A stretch of 64,000 nucleotides of DNA from positions 124,001-188,000 of the forward strand of contig LT700188.1 of NCBI GenBank assembly GCA_900155405.1, read 5' to 3'. The DNA is from Negativicoccus massiliensis (GTDB taxonomy: Bacteria > Bacillota > Negativicutes > Veillonellales > Negativicoccaceae). The position numbers and the translations under genes are program-made. Numbering within the stretch: the stretch's first letter is position 1; each line of letters starts with the position of its first letter. The notes under the pieces are model-generated. The model saw nothing but the letters and a program-made list of their open reading frames with translations, searched no databases and was not told where the DNA came from. Of this stretch, positions 54,688 through 64,000 are shown one piece after another.

Positions 54688-56148
54688 GTGAACGCGTGGA
54701 CCATACATGAAAGTCATCGCCGTCTGCTTGCCAAAGAGATCTCGGCGGTGGAATTAACAAAACAGATTATTCAGCATAAAGAAAAGGTGGAGCCGGAAAT
54801 TCACGCTTATCTGCACGATACGCATGAGCGTGCGCTGGCGGCCGCCCAAAAAGTCGATGATAAAATTGCCGCCGGCGAAACGATTGCTCCTCTCGCGGGC
54901 GTTCCGGGCGCACTCAAAGATAATCTTTGCAGTGACGGTGAACCGGTCAGCGCAGCGTCAAAAATTTTGGAACATTTTATCGCGCCTTACAATGCGACGG
55001 TCGTTGAAAAATTACAGGCGCAAGATTATGTATCCCTCGGCAAATTGAACATGGACGAATTCGCGATGGGCAGCTCAACGGAAAACTCGGCCTACGGCCC
55101 TTCCAAAAATCCGTGGAATACGGAATGCGTGCCCGGCGGCTCCAGCGGCGGCAGCGCGGCGGCGGTAGCGGCACGTTCGGCATTGTGGGCATTGGGCTCG
55201 GACACCGGCGGATCGATTCGTCAGCCGGCTTCCTATTGCGGTTTGGTCGGTTTGAAACCGACATACGGATTGGTTTCCCGCTATGGTCTGCTGGCATTTG
55301 CCTCTTCTCTCGACCAAATCGGACCGTTGACGCAGGATGTCACCGATTGCGCCATCGTCTTGAATGCGATCGCCGGACACGATCCGAAGGATTCGACGAG
55401 TATCGCAGGGGAGCGCCCCGACTATACGAACGCACTGCAAAGCGATGTCAAAGGTTTGCGCATCGGCGTACCGGCGGAATTCTTTACGGACGGTATTAAG
55501 CCGGAAGTGAAAAAAGCGGTCGAAGATGCGTTGAAGACGTATGAAGAATTGGGCGCGGAAATCGTTCCGGTTTCATTGCCGCGCGCTAAATATGCTATTT
55601 CCGCTTATTATATCGTGGCACCGGCGGAAGCCAGCTCCAACCTCGCCCGTTATGACGGCGTCGGTTTCGGGTTGCGCGTACCGGGCGAAAATTTGATTGA
55701 AATGTACAAAAAAACCCGTTCCGAAGGTTTCGGACCGGAAGTGCAGCGCCGTATTATGCTCGGCACGTATGTGCTGAGCGCCGGCTATTATGATGCCTAC
55801 TATATGAAGGCGTTGAAAGTGCGCACACTGATTAAAGAAGACTTCGCCAACGCGTTTTCCAAAGCGGATATTTTAGTTACGCCGACGGTGCCGGATACGG
55901 CATTCCGTTTCGGTGATAAAATCAATGATCCGCTGGAGATGTATATGGAAGACGTCTGCACGGTACCGGTCAATCTGGCGGGCATTCCGGCGCTCAGCAT
56001 GAATTGCGGATTTGCCGACGGCATGCCGATCGGGATGCAGTTGATCGGCCCCAACTTGAGTGAAGAACGGCTCTTACAAGCGGCCTATACATTTGAGCAG
56101 GCGCGGCCGGATACGCAAAAAGTAGCGGCTCTGGGAGAGGTGAAGTAA
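54688..56148 (+). CDS. gatA: Aspartyl/glutamyl-tRNA amidotransferase subunit A
   Basis: Amidase that releases ammonia from glutamine for tRNA-dependent Gln/Asn synthesis. 486 residues from a GTG start with GGATGGAGG upstream. The amidase signature triad appears in GVPGALKDN (Lys), [16 protein letters not shown] and [16 protein letters not shown] (Ser-cis-Ser). It overlaps gatB by one base. Confidence 0.97.
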   Translation: MNAWTIHESHRRLLAKEISAVELTKQIIQHKEKVEPEIHAYLHDTHERALAAAQKVDDKIAAGETIAPLAGVPGALKDNLCSDGEPVSAASKILEHFIAPYNATVVEKLQAQDYVSLGKLNMDEFAMGSSTENSAYGPSKNPWNTECVPGGSSGGSAAAVAARSALWALGSDTGGSIRQPASYCGLVGLKPTYGLVSRYGLLAFASSLDQIGPLTQDVTDCAIVLNAIAGHDPKDSTSIAGERPDYTNALQSDVKGLRIGVPAEFFTDGIKPEVKKAVEDALKTYEELGAEIVPVSLPRAKYAISAYYIVAPAEASSNLARYDGVGFGLRVPGENLIEMYKKTRSEGFGPEVQRRIMLGTYVLSAGYYDAYYMKALKVRTLIKEDFANAFSKADILVTPTVPDTAFRFGDKINDPLEMYMEDVCTVPVNLAGIPALSMNCGFADGMPIGMQLIGPNLSEERLLQAAYTFEQARPDTQKVAALGEVK

Positions 56149-57590
56149 TGAAGTACGAAAGTGTTATCGGCTTAGAAGTCCATACCGAATTAAAAACGGC
56201 AACAAAAATTTTCTGCGGCTGCAAAACCACATTCGGCGCGGAACCGAACTCGAATGTGTGCCCGGTTTGCTTGGGTCTGCCGGGAGTGCTGCCGGTCCTC
56301 AATAAAAAAGTCGTCGATTTTGCCATTCGTGCCGGCCTGGCATTGAACTGCAAAATTGCCAACTTCACAAAATTTGACCGTAAAAATTATTACTATCCCG
56401 ATTTGCCGAAAAATTTCCAAACTTCGCAATACGATTTGCCGATTTGTGAACACGGTTATTTGGATATCGAAGTGGACGGTGAAACACGCCGCATCGGCAT
56501 TACCCGTATCCATATGGAAGAAGACGCGGGGAAACTGGTGCACAGCGGCACAACCATTACGGATTCCGATTCATCCAATGTCGACTATAACCGTACCGGC
56601 GTACCGTTGTTGGAAATCGTGTCCGAACCGGATTTGCGCAGTGGTGCCGAAGCAGCCGCGTATATGGAAAAACTCCGCTCGATTTTGGAATATATCGCGG
56701 TTTCCGATGTCAAGATGGAAGAGGGCAGCCTGCGTTGCGATGCCAACGTTTCCGTTCGTCCGGTCGGAGAAACCAAACTCGGCACGAAAGTGGAAATGAA
56801 AAATATTAACTCGATTCGGGGCGTAGCACGCAGCATCGAGTATGAAGCCCAACGCCAGGCGGAAGCCTTGGAAGACGGCGAAAAAATTGTGCAGGAAACG
56901 CGTACCTGGGACGAAAGCAAAGGTACGACAGCCACGATGCGTGTCAAAGAAGAAGCGGACGATTATCGCTACTTCCCGGAACCGGACCTGGTACCGTTCA
57001 CGATTTCCGATGAATACATCGAAAGCGTTCGGCAGGCATTGCCGGAGCTTCCGGATGCACGCAAAGCCCGTTTAATGCAGGAACACGGACTTTCCGATTA
57101 TGATGCGGGCATCATTACCCTTTCGCGCTCGATGGCGGAATATTTTGACGAACTCGTAGCCGCCGGTGCGGATGCGAAAGAAGGCGCAAACTGGCTGATG
57201 GGTGATTTTTCGATGCTGCTGAACGAAGCCGGTAAAACCCCGGCTACGGCGCCGGTTCGTCCGCAGGGACTCGCGGGCATGCTGGCCAAGATCGCTGACG
57301 GAACCATTTCCGGTAAAATCGCTAAAACTGTTTTCCGCGATATGTGGGAACAGGGTAAATCGGCGGAGGAGATCATTGAAGCGAAAGGTTTGAAACAGAT
57401 CTCCGATACCAGTGAATTAACGCAGTTGATTCATGACGTGGTCGCCGCTAATCCGCAATCGGTGGAAGATTATCGTGCGGGCAAGAAAAAAGCGATCGGC
57501 TTTTTAGTCGGCCAGATCATGAAAAAAACGAAAGGCCGCGCTAATCCGCAGGTAGTGAACCAGCTCTTAGTCAAAGAATTGCAGGAGTAA
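56148..57590 (+). CDS. gatB: Aspartyl/glutamyl-tRNA amidotransferase subunit B
   Basis: Kinase/transamidase subunit that activates the misacylated tRNA. 480 residues. [20 protein letters not shown] is the N terminus; zinc-site Cys pairs lie in FCGCKTTFG and [29 protein letters not shown] is conserved. The YqeY-like tail domain ends [20 protein letters not shown]. Presence of GatCAB implies indirect Gln and/or Asn charging. Confidence 0.97.
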   Translation: MKYESVIGLEVHTELKTATKIFCGCKTTFGAEPNSNVCPVCLGLPGVLPVLNKKVVDFAIRAGLALNCKIANFTKFDRKNYYYPDLPKNFQTSQYDLPICEHGYLDIEVDGETRRIGITRIHMEEDAGKLVHSGTTITDSDSSNVDYNRTGVPLLEIVSEPDLRSGAEAAAYMEKLRSILEYIAVSDVKMEEGSLRCDANVSVRPVGETKLGTKVEMKNINSIRGVARSIEYEAQRQAEALEDGEKIVQETRTWDESKGTTATMRVKEEADDYRYFPEPDLVPFTISDEYIESVRQALPELPDARKARLMQEHGLSDYDAGIITLSRSMAEYFDELVAAGADAKEGANWLMGDFSMLLNEAGKTPATAPVRPQGLAGMLAKIADGTISGKIAKTVFRDMWEQGKSAEEIIEAKGLKQISDTSELTQLIHDVVAANPQSVEDYRAGKKKAIGFLVGQIMKKTKGRANPQVVNQLLVKELQE

Positions 57591-57593
57591 AAT

Positions 57594-57890
57594 ATGTGGC
57601 AGGAACAACATACGGAAAAAACAACCCGTGCGGATGAACCGCGCGTGATCAGCAAAAAAGAACGCGATGCCTTTCACGGCACGACCTTCGATGCCGAAGG
57701 AACCGCCGAAGATACGAAAAGCACACGCGTTATTGTACGACGTTGGGAAGATTTGCCGCTGCCTGTGAAACTGGCGGTGGCGGGAGCCGGTTTGTTATTT
57801 GGTATGGTGTTTTTGGGGTTTAGCGGTATTTTTATTGTGATCGCACTTGTGGCAGCTGCTCTTTCATGGGTAGGCAGCTTTTTGCAGTAA
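57594..57890 (+). CDS. Small membrane protein of unknown function
   Basis: 98 residues, three bases after gatB and before a terminator, so probably co-transcribed with gatCAB. The N-terminal half is hydrophilic and charged (TRADEPRVISKKERDAF); the C-terminal half has one long or two short hydrophobic segments (LAVAGAGLLFGMVFLGFSGI, then FIVIALVAAALSWVGSFL). The hydrophilic part would be cytoplasmic. I do not recognise the family. GGAGTAA gives a modest ribosome site. Confidence 0.78.
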   Translation: MWQEQHTEKTTRADEPRVISKKERDAFHGTTFDAEGTAEDTKSTRVIVRRWEDLPLPVKLAVAGAGLLFGMVFLGFSGIFIVIALVAAALSWVGSFLQ

Positions 57891-57891
57891 T

Positions 57892-57918
57892 AAAAAACGG
57901 GCTTTGGCCCGTTTTTTT
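57892..57918 (+). terminator. Terminator of the gatCAB operon
   Basis: CGGGC/GCCCG stem flanked by six As and seven Ts, two bases after the small membrane-protein gene. Confidence 0.9.
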
Positions 57919-57952
57919 ATTACTGTCATGTTTTCACGATATCTCACAGCAG

Positions 57953-57982
57953 TTGGCGTCTCGACAATAGATCAGATATAAT
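57953..57982 (+). promoter_or_regulatory. Promoter of the scpA operon
   Basis: TTGGCG, 18 bases, TATAAT (57977-57982), 28 bases before scpA. It should drive the run scpA to ispH-rpsA. Confidence 0.65.
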
Positions 57983-58009
57983 AAAGGCTATGAGATAAGG
58001 GTGTGACCT

Positions 58010-58729
58010 ATGGCAGTTAGTACGGTGCAATTTAATTTACCGGTGTTTAACGGACCGCTGGATTTATTATTGCACTTAATCCGCAAACAAAAAATTGATA
58101 TTTACGATATTCCGATCCAAACGGTGACGGTGCAATATATGGATTATTTAGCGCGCGCGGAAGCATTTAATTTGCAGTTGGGGACGGAATTTTTCCAAAT
58201 GGCCGCAACGCTCTTAGCGATCAAGGCGCGCAGTCTGCTGCCCAAAGCACCTGCGGAAGAAGAGGAAGAAGATCCGCGGCAAGAACTTGCCGAGAGACTG
58301 ATCGCATGGGAGCATATTCAAACGGTAAAAAATGAAATTGAAGTACGCTTGGCGGAGAATGCATTTTTTCTGGAAAAAGAGCCGACGCCCTTACAGGCTT
58401 CGGAGTATACGTTGCGCGTCAGTATGGAGCGATTAGCCGGTGTTTGGCAGCGTTTAATCCAAAAGGAAGAGCCGGCAGAGGCTGATTGGCAACCGATTCC
58501 GGAGTTGGATCCCAAACCGTTGCGAGAAGCATTTTTAAAAGCGATTCAACATGGCTCGGTGGATCTTATCCCATACTTTGAAAAACTGGCCAATCGTTGG
58601 GAACAACTGACGCTGTTTTTAGAAGTTTTAGAAATGATTTGGCAGGGAACGATTATGGTGCGGGAAATCGGTACAGGCATTTATGTGGAGAGATTAGGTT
58701 ATGGCAACGGAACAACTCGCAGCACTTGA
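58010..58729 (+). CDS. scpA: Segregation and condensation protein A
   Basis: Kleisin that bridges the SMC dimer. 239 residues. NLPVFNGPLDLLLHLIRKQK is the kleisin N terminus; KARSLLPKAPAEEEEEDPRQ follows, and the C-terminal winged helix has VTFLE-like LTLFLEVLEMIWQGTIMV. The ATG follows AAGGGTG. It overlaps scpB by 29 bases. Confidence 0.95.
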   Translation: MAVSTVQFNLPVFNGPLDLLLHLIRKQKIDIYDIPIQTVTVQYMDYLARAEAFNLQLGTEFFQMAATLLAIKARSLLPKAPAEEEEEDPRQELAERLIAWEHIQTVKNEIEVRLAENAFFLEKEPTPLQASEYTLRVSMERLAGVWQRLIQKEEPAEADWQPIPELDPKPLREAFLKAIQHGSVDLIPYFEKLANRWEQLTLFLEVLEMIWQGTIMVREIGTGIYVERLGYGNGTTRST

Positions 58730-59234
58730 AGCGCTGCTCTTTATTGCCGGTGAACCGGTGTCGACGACGCAAGCAGCAGAAGTGCTGAACGTCGGTACGA
58801 GTGAAGCGACGAAACTTTGTCAGGAGCTTGCCGATCGATACGCTGCCCGATCGCAGTCAGGTCTGCTGGTACAGGAGACTGCGGGAGGTTGGCGCTTATG
58901 TACGCGACCGGAGTACGGTAAGCTGTTGGCCGAACGTTACGCGCCGCCGCTCCATTTGAGTAAAGCGGCGTTGGAAGTGCTGGCCATTGTGGCGTTGCAA
59001 GCACCCGTGACGCGGCAGCAAATCGACGGTTTGCGTGGAGTTTCAAGCGAACGGACGCTCGCGAATTTACTGGAAAAGAATTTAATTATGGAGATCGGCC
59101 GCGCCGAATTGCCGGGACGACCGATTTTATATGATGTCACGCCGTATTTTAAGCGCAAAACAAATTGGCAGGACTATTATCAGAAGCAGGGAGTACACGA
59201 AAACGATGAAGGAACGTCTTCAAAAATTGATTAG
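58701..59234 (+). CDS. scpB: Segregation and condensation protein B
   Basis: Dimeric winged-helix partner of ScpA and SMC. 177 residues. LEALLFIAGEPVSTTQAAEV and ALEVLAIVALQAPVTRQQID are the two conserved winged helices, then RGVSSERTLANLLEKNLI and GRPILYDVTPYF. It overlaps scpA and rluB by 29 bases each. Confidence 0.95.
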   Translation: MATEQLAALEALLFIAGEPVSTTQAAEVLNVGTSEATKLCQELADRYAARSQSGLLVQETAGGWRLCTRPEYGKLLAERYAPPLHLSKAALEVLAIVALQAPVTRQQIDGLRGVSSERTLANLLEKNLIMEIGRAELPGRPILYDVTPYFKRKTNWQDYYQKQGVHENDEGTSSKID

Positions 59235-59934
59235 CCAAGCGGGGTTGGCATCCCGTCGGGCGGCCGAAACTATGATTGCCGAAGGACGAGTTAAAGTAAA
59301 CGGTAAAGTGGTGACCGAACTGGGTCAAAAAGCGGATCTTACACGCGACACGATTATTGTCGATGGCAAGAAAATTGAACGAGAACCGCTGCACTATTTT
59401 CTGTTTAATAAACCCAAAGGGGTCATCACTACTTTAAGCGATCCCGAGGGGCGGACAACAGTATTGGAATATTTCAAAAAAGAAAAAGTCCGATTGTATC
59501 CGGTCGGTCGATTGGATCTGAACACGGAGGGCTTACTGCTCCTGACCAATGACGGTGACCTGACCAACCGGTTAGAACACCCGTCGTCAGAAGTGGAAAA
59601 GGAATACGAAATTAAAATTAAAGGCCGAGTACCGGATAAAATGCTTATGGCATTTCGCGAAGGTGTGCCGCTGGAAGACGGCATAACCGCTCCCGCAAAA
59701 GTAAGCGAGGCCGTTTTTGATGTCAAGACAGGGCTTTCGACTCTTGCCCTCATTATTCACGAAGGCCGCAACCGCCAAGTGCGCCGGATGTGCGAACACT
59801 TCGGTTTTCGCGTGCATAATTTAAAGCGCACGCGCTATGCGACATTGACTTTGCAAGGCGTCAAGCGCGGCAGCTATCGGGCGTTGACAGCCAATGAAAT
59901 AAGCGATCTTAAAGCGCAGGTTACGCATGCGTAA
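59206..59934 (+). CDS. rluB: Large-subunit pseudouridine synthase RluB family
   Basis: Makes pseudouridine in 23S rRNA. 242 residues from the ATG at 59206 (MKERLQKLISQAGLASRR). S4 domain at the N terminus; catalytic Asp in GRLDLNTEGLLLLTNDGDL; RNRQVRRMCEHFGFRV near the C terminus. The next gene overlaps by eight bases. It follows scpB in many Firmicutes. The exact target position is not certain from sequence. Confidence 0.93.
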   Translation: MKERLQKLISQAGLASRRAAETMIAEGRVKVNGKVVTELGQKADLTRDTIIVDGKKIEREPLHYFLFNKPKGVITTLSDPEGRTTVLEYFKKEKVRLYPVGRLDLNTEGLLLLTNDGDLTNRLEHPSSEVEKEYEIKIKGRVPDKMLMAFREGVPLEDGITAPAKVSEAVFDVKTGLSTLALIIHEGRNRQVRRMCEHFGFRVHNLKRTRYATLTLQGVKRGSYRALTANEISDLKAQVTHA

Positions 59935-61171
59935 TATCGTCGTGATCGGCGGCGGCTGCGCCGGCCAAATGGCGGCGTATGCCGCCCAAACGGCAGGCGC
60001 ACGAGTGATTTTGTTGGAGAAAATGCCGCAACTCGGCCTTAAAATGGGGATCACCGGCAAAGGACGCTGCAATCTGACGAACGCCGCGCCTATGGAGGAA
60101 CTCATTCGACAAACACCGGGCAACGGTAAGTTTTTATACAGCGCATACCATACTTTTACCAACACGGATTTGCTTTCGCTACTTGCGTCATGGGGCGTAA
60201 AAACGAAGGTGGAACGAGGCGGACGTGTATTTCCCGAATCCGACTCCGCACAGGAAGTCCGTCGCGCGTTTCGTACGGCGCTTACCAAAGCGGGAGTGGA
60301 AATTCATACGGAAGCATCTGTGCGCGAAATTCACCGAGAGGGTGCCGCGTTTGAAGTGATAACCGCGGAACGCACCTGGCCGGCGGCGGCTGTGATTATG
60401 ACAACGGGAGGCGCTTCGTATCCGCAAACCGGTTCCGACGGTAGCGGACATGCATTGGCGAAAGGATTGGGGCACACTTTAATACCGCTACGTCCTTCTC
60501 TGATTCCGCTTGTCTGTGAAGAAGCATGGTGCAAAGCATTGCAGGGACTTTCGTTGCGTAACGTCGAACTCACATTGCAAATTGACGGTAAAGCGAAACA
60601 GACTTTGCGCGGCGAAATGCTTTTTACGCATTTTGGCGTATCGGGACCGATTGTCTTGCGTTTAAGTGATGCGGCTTCGCGGGCGTTGCAAAAGAACAGG
60701 AAAGTAACGCTCTCTTTGAATGTAAAGCCGGCGCTTGCACCCGAGGTGTTGGATGCCCGACTACGGCGAGATTTGGGAAAAAATCATTTGCAGCAGATGA
60801 GCAATGCCTTGCGCGATTTATTGCCGCAGCGTTTGATTGCACCGATGTTGCAAGCAGCTGAGATTGAAAACGACGTTAAGGCGGCGGAGCTTTCCCGTGC
60901 GCAACGGTTGCGTTTGGGGCAAGCGTTGCAGAATCTGTCGTTGACAGTGACGGGCACACGCCCGTTACGTGAAGCAATTGTAACAGCGGGGGGCATCAGT
61001 ACCAAAGAAGTCAATCCCAAAACAATGGAATCGAAAATTGTGCCGGGCATTTATTTTGCCGGCGAGATCTTGGATGTCCACGCGTTTACGGGAGGATATA
61101 ATTTACAGGCAGCGTTTTCTACCGGCTATCTTGCCGGCATTAGCGCAGCGGGAATGGAGTCGGAGCAATGA
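59927..61171 (+). CDS. HI0933/YhiN-family flavoprotein
   Basis: 414 residues. FAD-binding Rossmann motif IGGGCAGQMAAYAAQTAGA at the N terminus, then GLKMGITGKGRCNLTNAAP (the family signature) and GGISTKEVNPKTMESKIVPG with GEILDVHAFTGGYNLQAAFS at the C terminus. Family members are FAD-dependent oxidoreductases without agreed substrate; a gut relative (BaiN) acts in bile-acid dehydroxylation. Here it sits between rluB and cmk, a housekeeping context. It overlaps cmk by four bases. Confidence 0.92.
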   Translation: MRNIVVIGGGCAGQMAAYAAQTAGARVILLEKMPQLGLKMGITGKGRCNLTNAAPMEELIRQTPGNGKFLYSAYHTFTNTDLLSLLASWGVKTKVERGGRVFPESDSAQEVRRAFRTALTKAGVEIHTEASVREIHREGAAFEVITAERTWPAAAVIMTTGGASYPQTGSDGSGHALAKGLGHTLIPLRPSLIPLVCEEAWCKALQGLSLRNVELTLQIDGKAKQTLRGEMLFTHFGVSGPIVLRLSDAASRALQKNRKVTLSLNVKPALAPEVLDARLRRDLGKNHLQQMSNALRDLLPQRLIAPMLQAAEIENDVKAAELSRAQRLRLGQALQNLSLTVTGTRPLREAIVTAGGISTKEVNPKTMESKIVPGIYFAGEILDVHAFTGGYNLQAAFSTGYLAGISAAGMESEQ

Positions 61172-61845
61172 AGAAAATTGCGGTTGCGATTGATGGCCCC
61201 GCGGGGGCCGGTAAAAGTACGGTCGCTAAAGAGTTGGCGAAACGACTGGGGTATGTATACCTGGATACCGGTTCAATGTACCGAGCGTTGACTTGCGAAT
61301 TACTGCACCTAGGCGTTCCGGTGGATCAGGAAGAGAAAGTCTGCTCCGTCGTCCAAAATTTAACGGTAGAATTAAAAGGCTATCAGGAAGAACCGATAGT
61401 GACGGTGAATGATCGTGATGTTTCCGCTCATATCCGTCGTCCGGAGGTATCGGCCCGTGTTTCACAAGTCGCCGCATATGCCTGCGTGCGCCAACACTTA
61501 GTCAAAGAGCAGCAGCGCCTTGCCGAAAACGGCGGTATCGTCATGGACGGACGGGATATCGGCACGGTGGTGCTGCCGCACGCCGAGCTGAAGGTGTTTT
61601 TAACGGCTTCTGTAGAAGAACGAGCTCGCCGGCGTTTGGTACAATGGAATGAAACACACCCTGATGAACCGCAGACAATGGCGCAAATTGTGCAAAATAT
61701 TCAAGAGCGCGATCGCAAGGATACGGAACGCGCCATTTCTCCTCTGCGGCAGGCGGAAGATGCCATTTTGTTGGATACCACTTGTTTAACGAGGGAAGAA
61801 ACAATCGACGCACTTACGGCTATGGTAAAGAAGGTGACGGCATGA
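61168..61845 (+). CDS. cmk: Cytidylate kinase
   Basis: Phosphorylates CMP and dCMP. 225 residues. IDGPAGAGKSTVAKELAKRL (P-loop), YLDTGSMYRALT, GRDIGTVVLPHAELKVFLTA and the lid RDRKDTERAISPLRQAEDAI are all present. Overlaps both neighbours by four bases, which points to coupled translation. Confidence 0.97.
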   Translation: MKKIAVAIDGPAGAGKSTVAKELAKRLGYVYLDTGSMYRALTCELLHLGVPVDQEEKVCSVVQNLTVELKGYQEEPIVTVNDRDVSAHIRRPEVSARVSQVAAYACVRQHLVKEQQRLAENGGIVMDGRDIGTVVLPHAELKVFLTASVEERARRRLVQWNETHPDEPQTMAQIVQNIQERDRKDTERAISPLRQAEDAILLDTTCLTREETIDALTAMVKKVTA

Positions 61846-62429
61846 TTAAAAAATTTCTCCACTTGCTTGCAAAATTTTTATTTATTTTCTTGGGCGGCGC
61901 GAAAATAATCGGACAGGAGAATGTCCCGAAAGAAGGTGGGGTTATTATCGCGTCTAATCATAAAAGCAACTGGGATCCGCCGATCGTTTTTGCGGCGATG
62001 CCGAGGCAGGTATATTTTTTGGCAAAAGAAGAATTATTTCATAATTTCTTTCTGCGCAAATTTTTGAATGCTTTAGAAATGGTTCCTTTGCACCGCGGTA
62101 AAGTGGATCGCACGGCGATGCGAAAATCATTTGCGATTATTCGGCGCGGTGAGCTGCTTGGAATTTTCCCTGAAGGAACGAGAATTCGGCATGAAGGTTT
62201 GGGCCCTTTTCACACCGGCATGGCATCGCTGGCGTTACGTCTTGGTGTGCCGATCGTTCCCGTGGCCGCGATTCATACTATGCATCCGTGGAGCAAATCG
62301 GTACCGGTAGTGGCAATTGGTGAACCGGTCATGGTGGAGAAAAGTAAGCCGACGCCCGAGAAGATTATAGAACTTAATAATTTGATTAAAGAAAGAATAG
62401 AAAAGCTTTATGAAATGTACAAAGGTTGA
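61842..62429 (+). CDS. plsC: 1-acyl-glycerol-3-phosphate acyltransferase family
   Basis: Second acylation step in phospholipid synthesis. 195 residues from the ATG that overlaps the cmk stop. An N-terminal hydrophobic stretch (FLHLLAKFLFIFLGGAKIIG), catalytic His/Asp in ASNHKSNWDPP, MVPLHRGKVDR and the acceptor motif FPEGTRIR are visible. The order cmk-plsC-ispH-rpsA is common in Firmicutes. Confidence 0.93.
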   Translation: MIKKFLHLLAKFLFIFLGGAKIIGQENVPKEGGVIIASNHKSNWDPPIVFAAMPRQVYFLAKEELFHNFFLRKFLNALEMVPLHRGKVDRTAMRKSFAIIRRGELLGIFPEGTRIRHEGLGPFHTGMASLALRLGVPIVPVAAIHTMHPWSKSVPVVAIGEPVMVEKSKPTPEKIIELNNLIKERIEKLYEMYKG

Positions 62430-62432
62430 GAT

Positions 62433-64000
62433 ATGAAAATTATTGTAGCGAAAAAACTGGGCTTTTGCTATGGTGTAAAACGCGCCATGCAAATCGCGGA
62501 GGACCTATGTAAAACAGGGACTGACGCGGTTACGCTGGGGCCGATTATTCATAACAATCAAGTGGTGGAAGGACTGCGCTCCAAGGGGATCGACTATGTT
62601 GAATCGCTCGATGACGTCCCCGGAGAAACAGTAATTATTCGTTCTCACGGAGTAGGCCCGGCGTGTTATAATAGAGCTAATGAAAAAAATTTAAAGATTA
62701 TCGATGCGACCTGTCCGTACGTTGTACGGGCACAAAAAGAAGCCAATCGCTTAGTGAATGAAGGTAAGACGGTAATTATTTTCGGGGAAAAAGATCATCC
62801 GGAAGTCAAAAGCATTGCCGAATGGGCAATGGATCGCGCTATCGTTGCGGAAACACCCGCCGATTTAGCCAACCTGCCGCACCTCTCTGAAGCAAGCGTT
62901 GTATCGCAAACTACGTTTTCGCAGGCCTTGTTTCAAGAGATGCTTGCTCTCGTCAAAGATAAAGTGGATCATGTTGATGTCCATCGCACGATTTGCAATG
63001 TCACGGCGGAGCGGCAGAATGCGGTAGCGGAGTTGGCAGAGATAGCCGACGTAATCGTAGTCATTGGTGGCCGACACAGCGGTAATACACGCCGTCTGTA
63101 TGAACTTGCCAAAGCAAACGGCACTCCGGCATACCATATTGAAACGGCTGCAGAATTACGCTCGTCATGGTTTCAAAGTGATTGGACGGTTGGCATCACA
63201 GCCGGTGCATCCACACCGGACTGGATAATCGAGGAGGTATTGTTGGCAATGGATGATATGAAAACAACTTTTGAAGCGATGGACATGAATTATGATTTTC
63301 ACAAAGGAAGCATCGTAGAAGGCACGGTCGTTGATCTGACCGATGAAGAAGCCTATGTTTCGTTTGGTTACAAAACGGAAGCGGTGCTCCAAGCGCGTGA
63401 ATATTCATTTCCGGCTCCGGAATCCATGAAGGATGTACTGGCGGTCGGCGATACAGTCAAAGCGCAAATCACCAATGCGGTGAAAGAAGATGGTACGATC
63501 TACATCTCCAAAATCAAATTGGATCGTTTGGCGGACTGGGATATCGTCGAACAGGCATTGGCTAACGATGAACCTGTAGAAGTCGAAGGTATTGAAGCGA
63601 TTAAAGCAGGCCTTCTCGTTCAGATTAAATCGTTACGCGGTTTCATTCCGCTTTCCCAGGGGGACTTGCGTTTCGTGCGCTCGCTCTCATTCCTTGTCGG
63701 TACAAAATTCCAGGCGAAAGTACTGGAAGTGGACCGTTTGAAAAACCGTTTGGTTCTGAGCCGTAAAGCGATGCTCGAAATTCATCGCGAAGCGGAAATG
63801 GAAAACATGAAAGAGGCGTACGAACAGGGTACGCAACTGACCGGTATTGTGAAGAAAATTATGCCGTACGGTGCGTTCATTGACGTTAACGGCATTGAAG
63901 GTTTACTGCATATTTCCGATGTAGCCTGGAACAAAATTGACAAAGTCGAGGATGTTTTGGAACCGAATCAGGAAGTGGACGTTATCATCAAATCGTTCGA
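62433..64000 (+). CDS. ispH: Bifunctional HMBPP reductase/ribosomal protein S1 (IspH-RpsA fusion), 3' partial
   Basis: One frame joins IspH, the last step of the MEP isoprenoid pathway, to S1 RNA-binding domains. ATG at 62433 follows the plsC stop by three bases. The IspH half (about 1-275) has the three [4Fe-4S] Cys: Cys12 (GFCYGV), Cys94 (ATCPYV) and Cys188 (TICNVT). After a short linker come S1 domains: KGSIVEGTVVDLTDEEAYVS, a second with IKSLRGFIPLSQGDL, and a third with GIVKKIMPYGAFIDVNGIEG; the window ends inside the third. No stop occurs between halves. Such fusions are known in Negativicutes and Clostridia. Confidence 0.95.
   Translation, partial: MKIIVAKKLGFCYGVKRAMQIAEDLCKTGTDAVTLGPIIHNNQVVEGLRSKGIDYVESLDDVPGETVIIRSHGVGPACYNRANEKNLKIIDATCPYVVRAQKEANRLVNEGKTVIIFGEKDHPEVKSIAEWAMDRAIVAETPADLANLPHLSEASVVSQTTFSQALFQEMLALVKDKVDHVDVHRTICNVTAERQNAVAELAEIADVIVVIGGRHSGNTRRLYELAKANGTPAYHIETAAELRSSWFQSDWTVGITAGASTPDWIIEEVLLAMDDMKTTFEAMDMNYDFHKGSIVEGTVVDLTDEEAYVSFGYKTEAVLQAREYSFPAPESMKDVLAVGDTVKAQITNAVKEDGTIYISKIKLDRLADWDIVEQALANDEPVEVEGIEAIKAGLLVQIKSLRGFIPLSQGDLRFVRSLSFLVGTKFQAKVLEVDRLKNRLVLSRKAMLEIHREAEMENMKEAYEQGTQLTGIVKKIMPYGAFIDVNGIEGLLHISDVAWNKIDKVEDVLEPNQEVDVIIKSF

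Overview
The window looks like chromosome of a diderm Firmicute (class Negativicutes, probably Veillonellales). Firmicute signs are the gene order rpsP-KH-ylqD-rimM-trmD, ylxM-ffh, scpA-scpB, gatCAB, an IspH-S1 fusion and a Csn2-type CRISPR locus. Outer-membrane signs are two trimeric autotransporter adhesins (one ending in an S-layer-homology domain) and an RND efflux pump. I cannot name the species from this sequence.

Layout. 1-9.8 kb: two tandem YadA-like adhesins; the first is cut by the left edge. 10.2-12.5 kb: folate operon folE-folP-folB-folK. 12.5-18.8 kb: mfd, a polysaccharide/lipid flippase, mazG and HU. 18.95-19.4 kb: a cobalamin riboswitch with its own promoter and terminator but no coding gene behind it, followed by tRNA-Leu(UAG). 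20-24 kb: an unrecognised acidic protein (minus strand) and pyruvate carboxylase. 24-29.4 kb: SRP and translation/RNA-modification genes (ylxM, ffh, rpsP, khpA, ylqD, rimM, trmD, a SPOUT methyltransferase, yebC). 30-33.8 kb: a TroABCD-like Mn/Fe ABC transporter behind a Fur-type operator.

34-41.1 kb holds a complete type II-A CRISPR-Cas system: a tracrRNA on the minus strand with a consensus promoter, then cas9, cas1, cas2, csn2 and a ten-repeat array on the plus strand. A second tracrRNA-like copy lies 4.6 kb upstream, just after yebC. Both copies are attached to a copy of the yebC terminator, and the cas-side copy also carries a 73-bp decayed piece of rimM. The metal transporter is therefore bracketed by a segmental duplication of the rimM...yebC-terminator-tracrRNA region.

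41.4-50 kb: a GT28 glycolipid synthase, a membrane-anchored DUF2939-like protein, tRNA-Leu(CAA), a YhcH/EbgC-like protein, a TetR-regulated RND efflux operon and Mn-dependent pyrophosphatase. 50-57.9 kb: pcrA, ligA, gatCAB and a small membrane protein. 58-64 kb: a tightly overlapping run scpA-scpB-rluB-(flavoprotein)-cmk-plsC-ispH/rpsA, cut by the right edge.

The most interesting signals are the duplicated tracrRNA with its rimM scar, the orphan B12 riboswitch that seems to drive a noncoding RNA, and the adhesin with a probable periplasmic peptidoglycan-binding tail. All functional statements are from reading the sequence; no database search was run.
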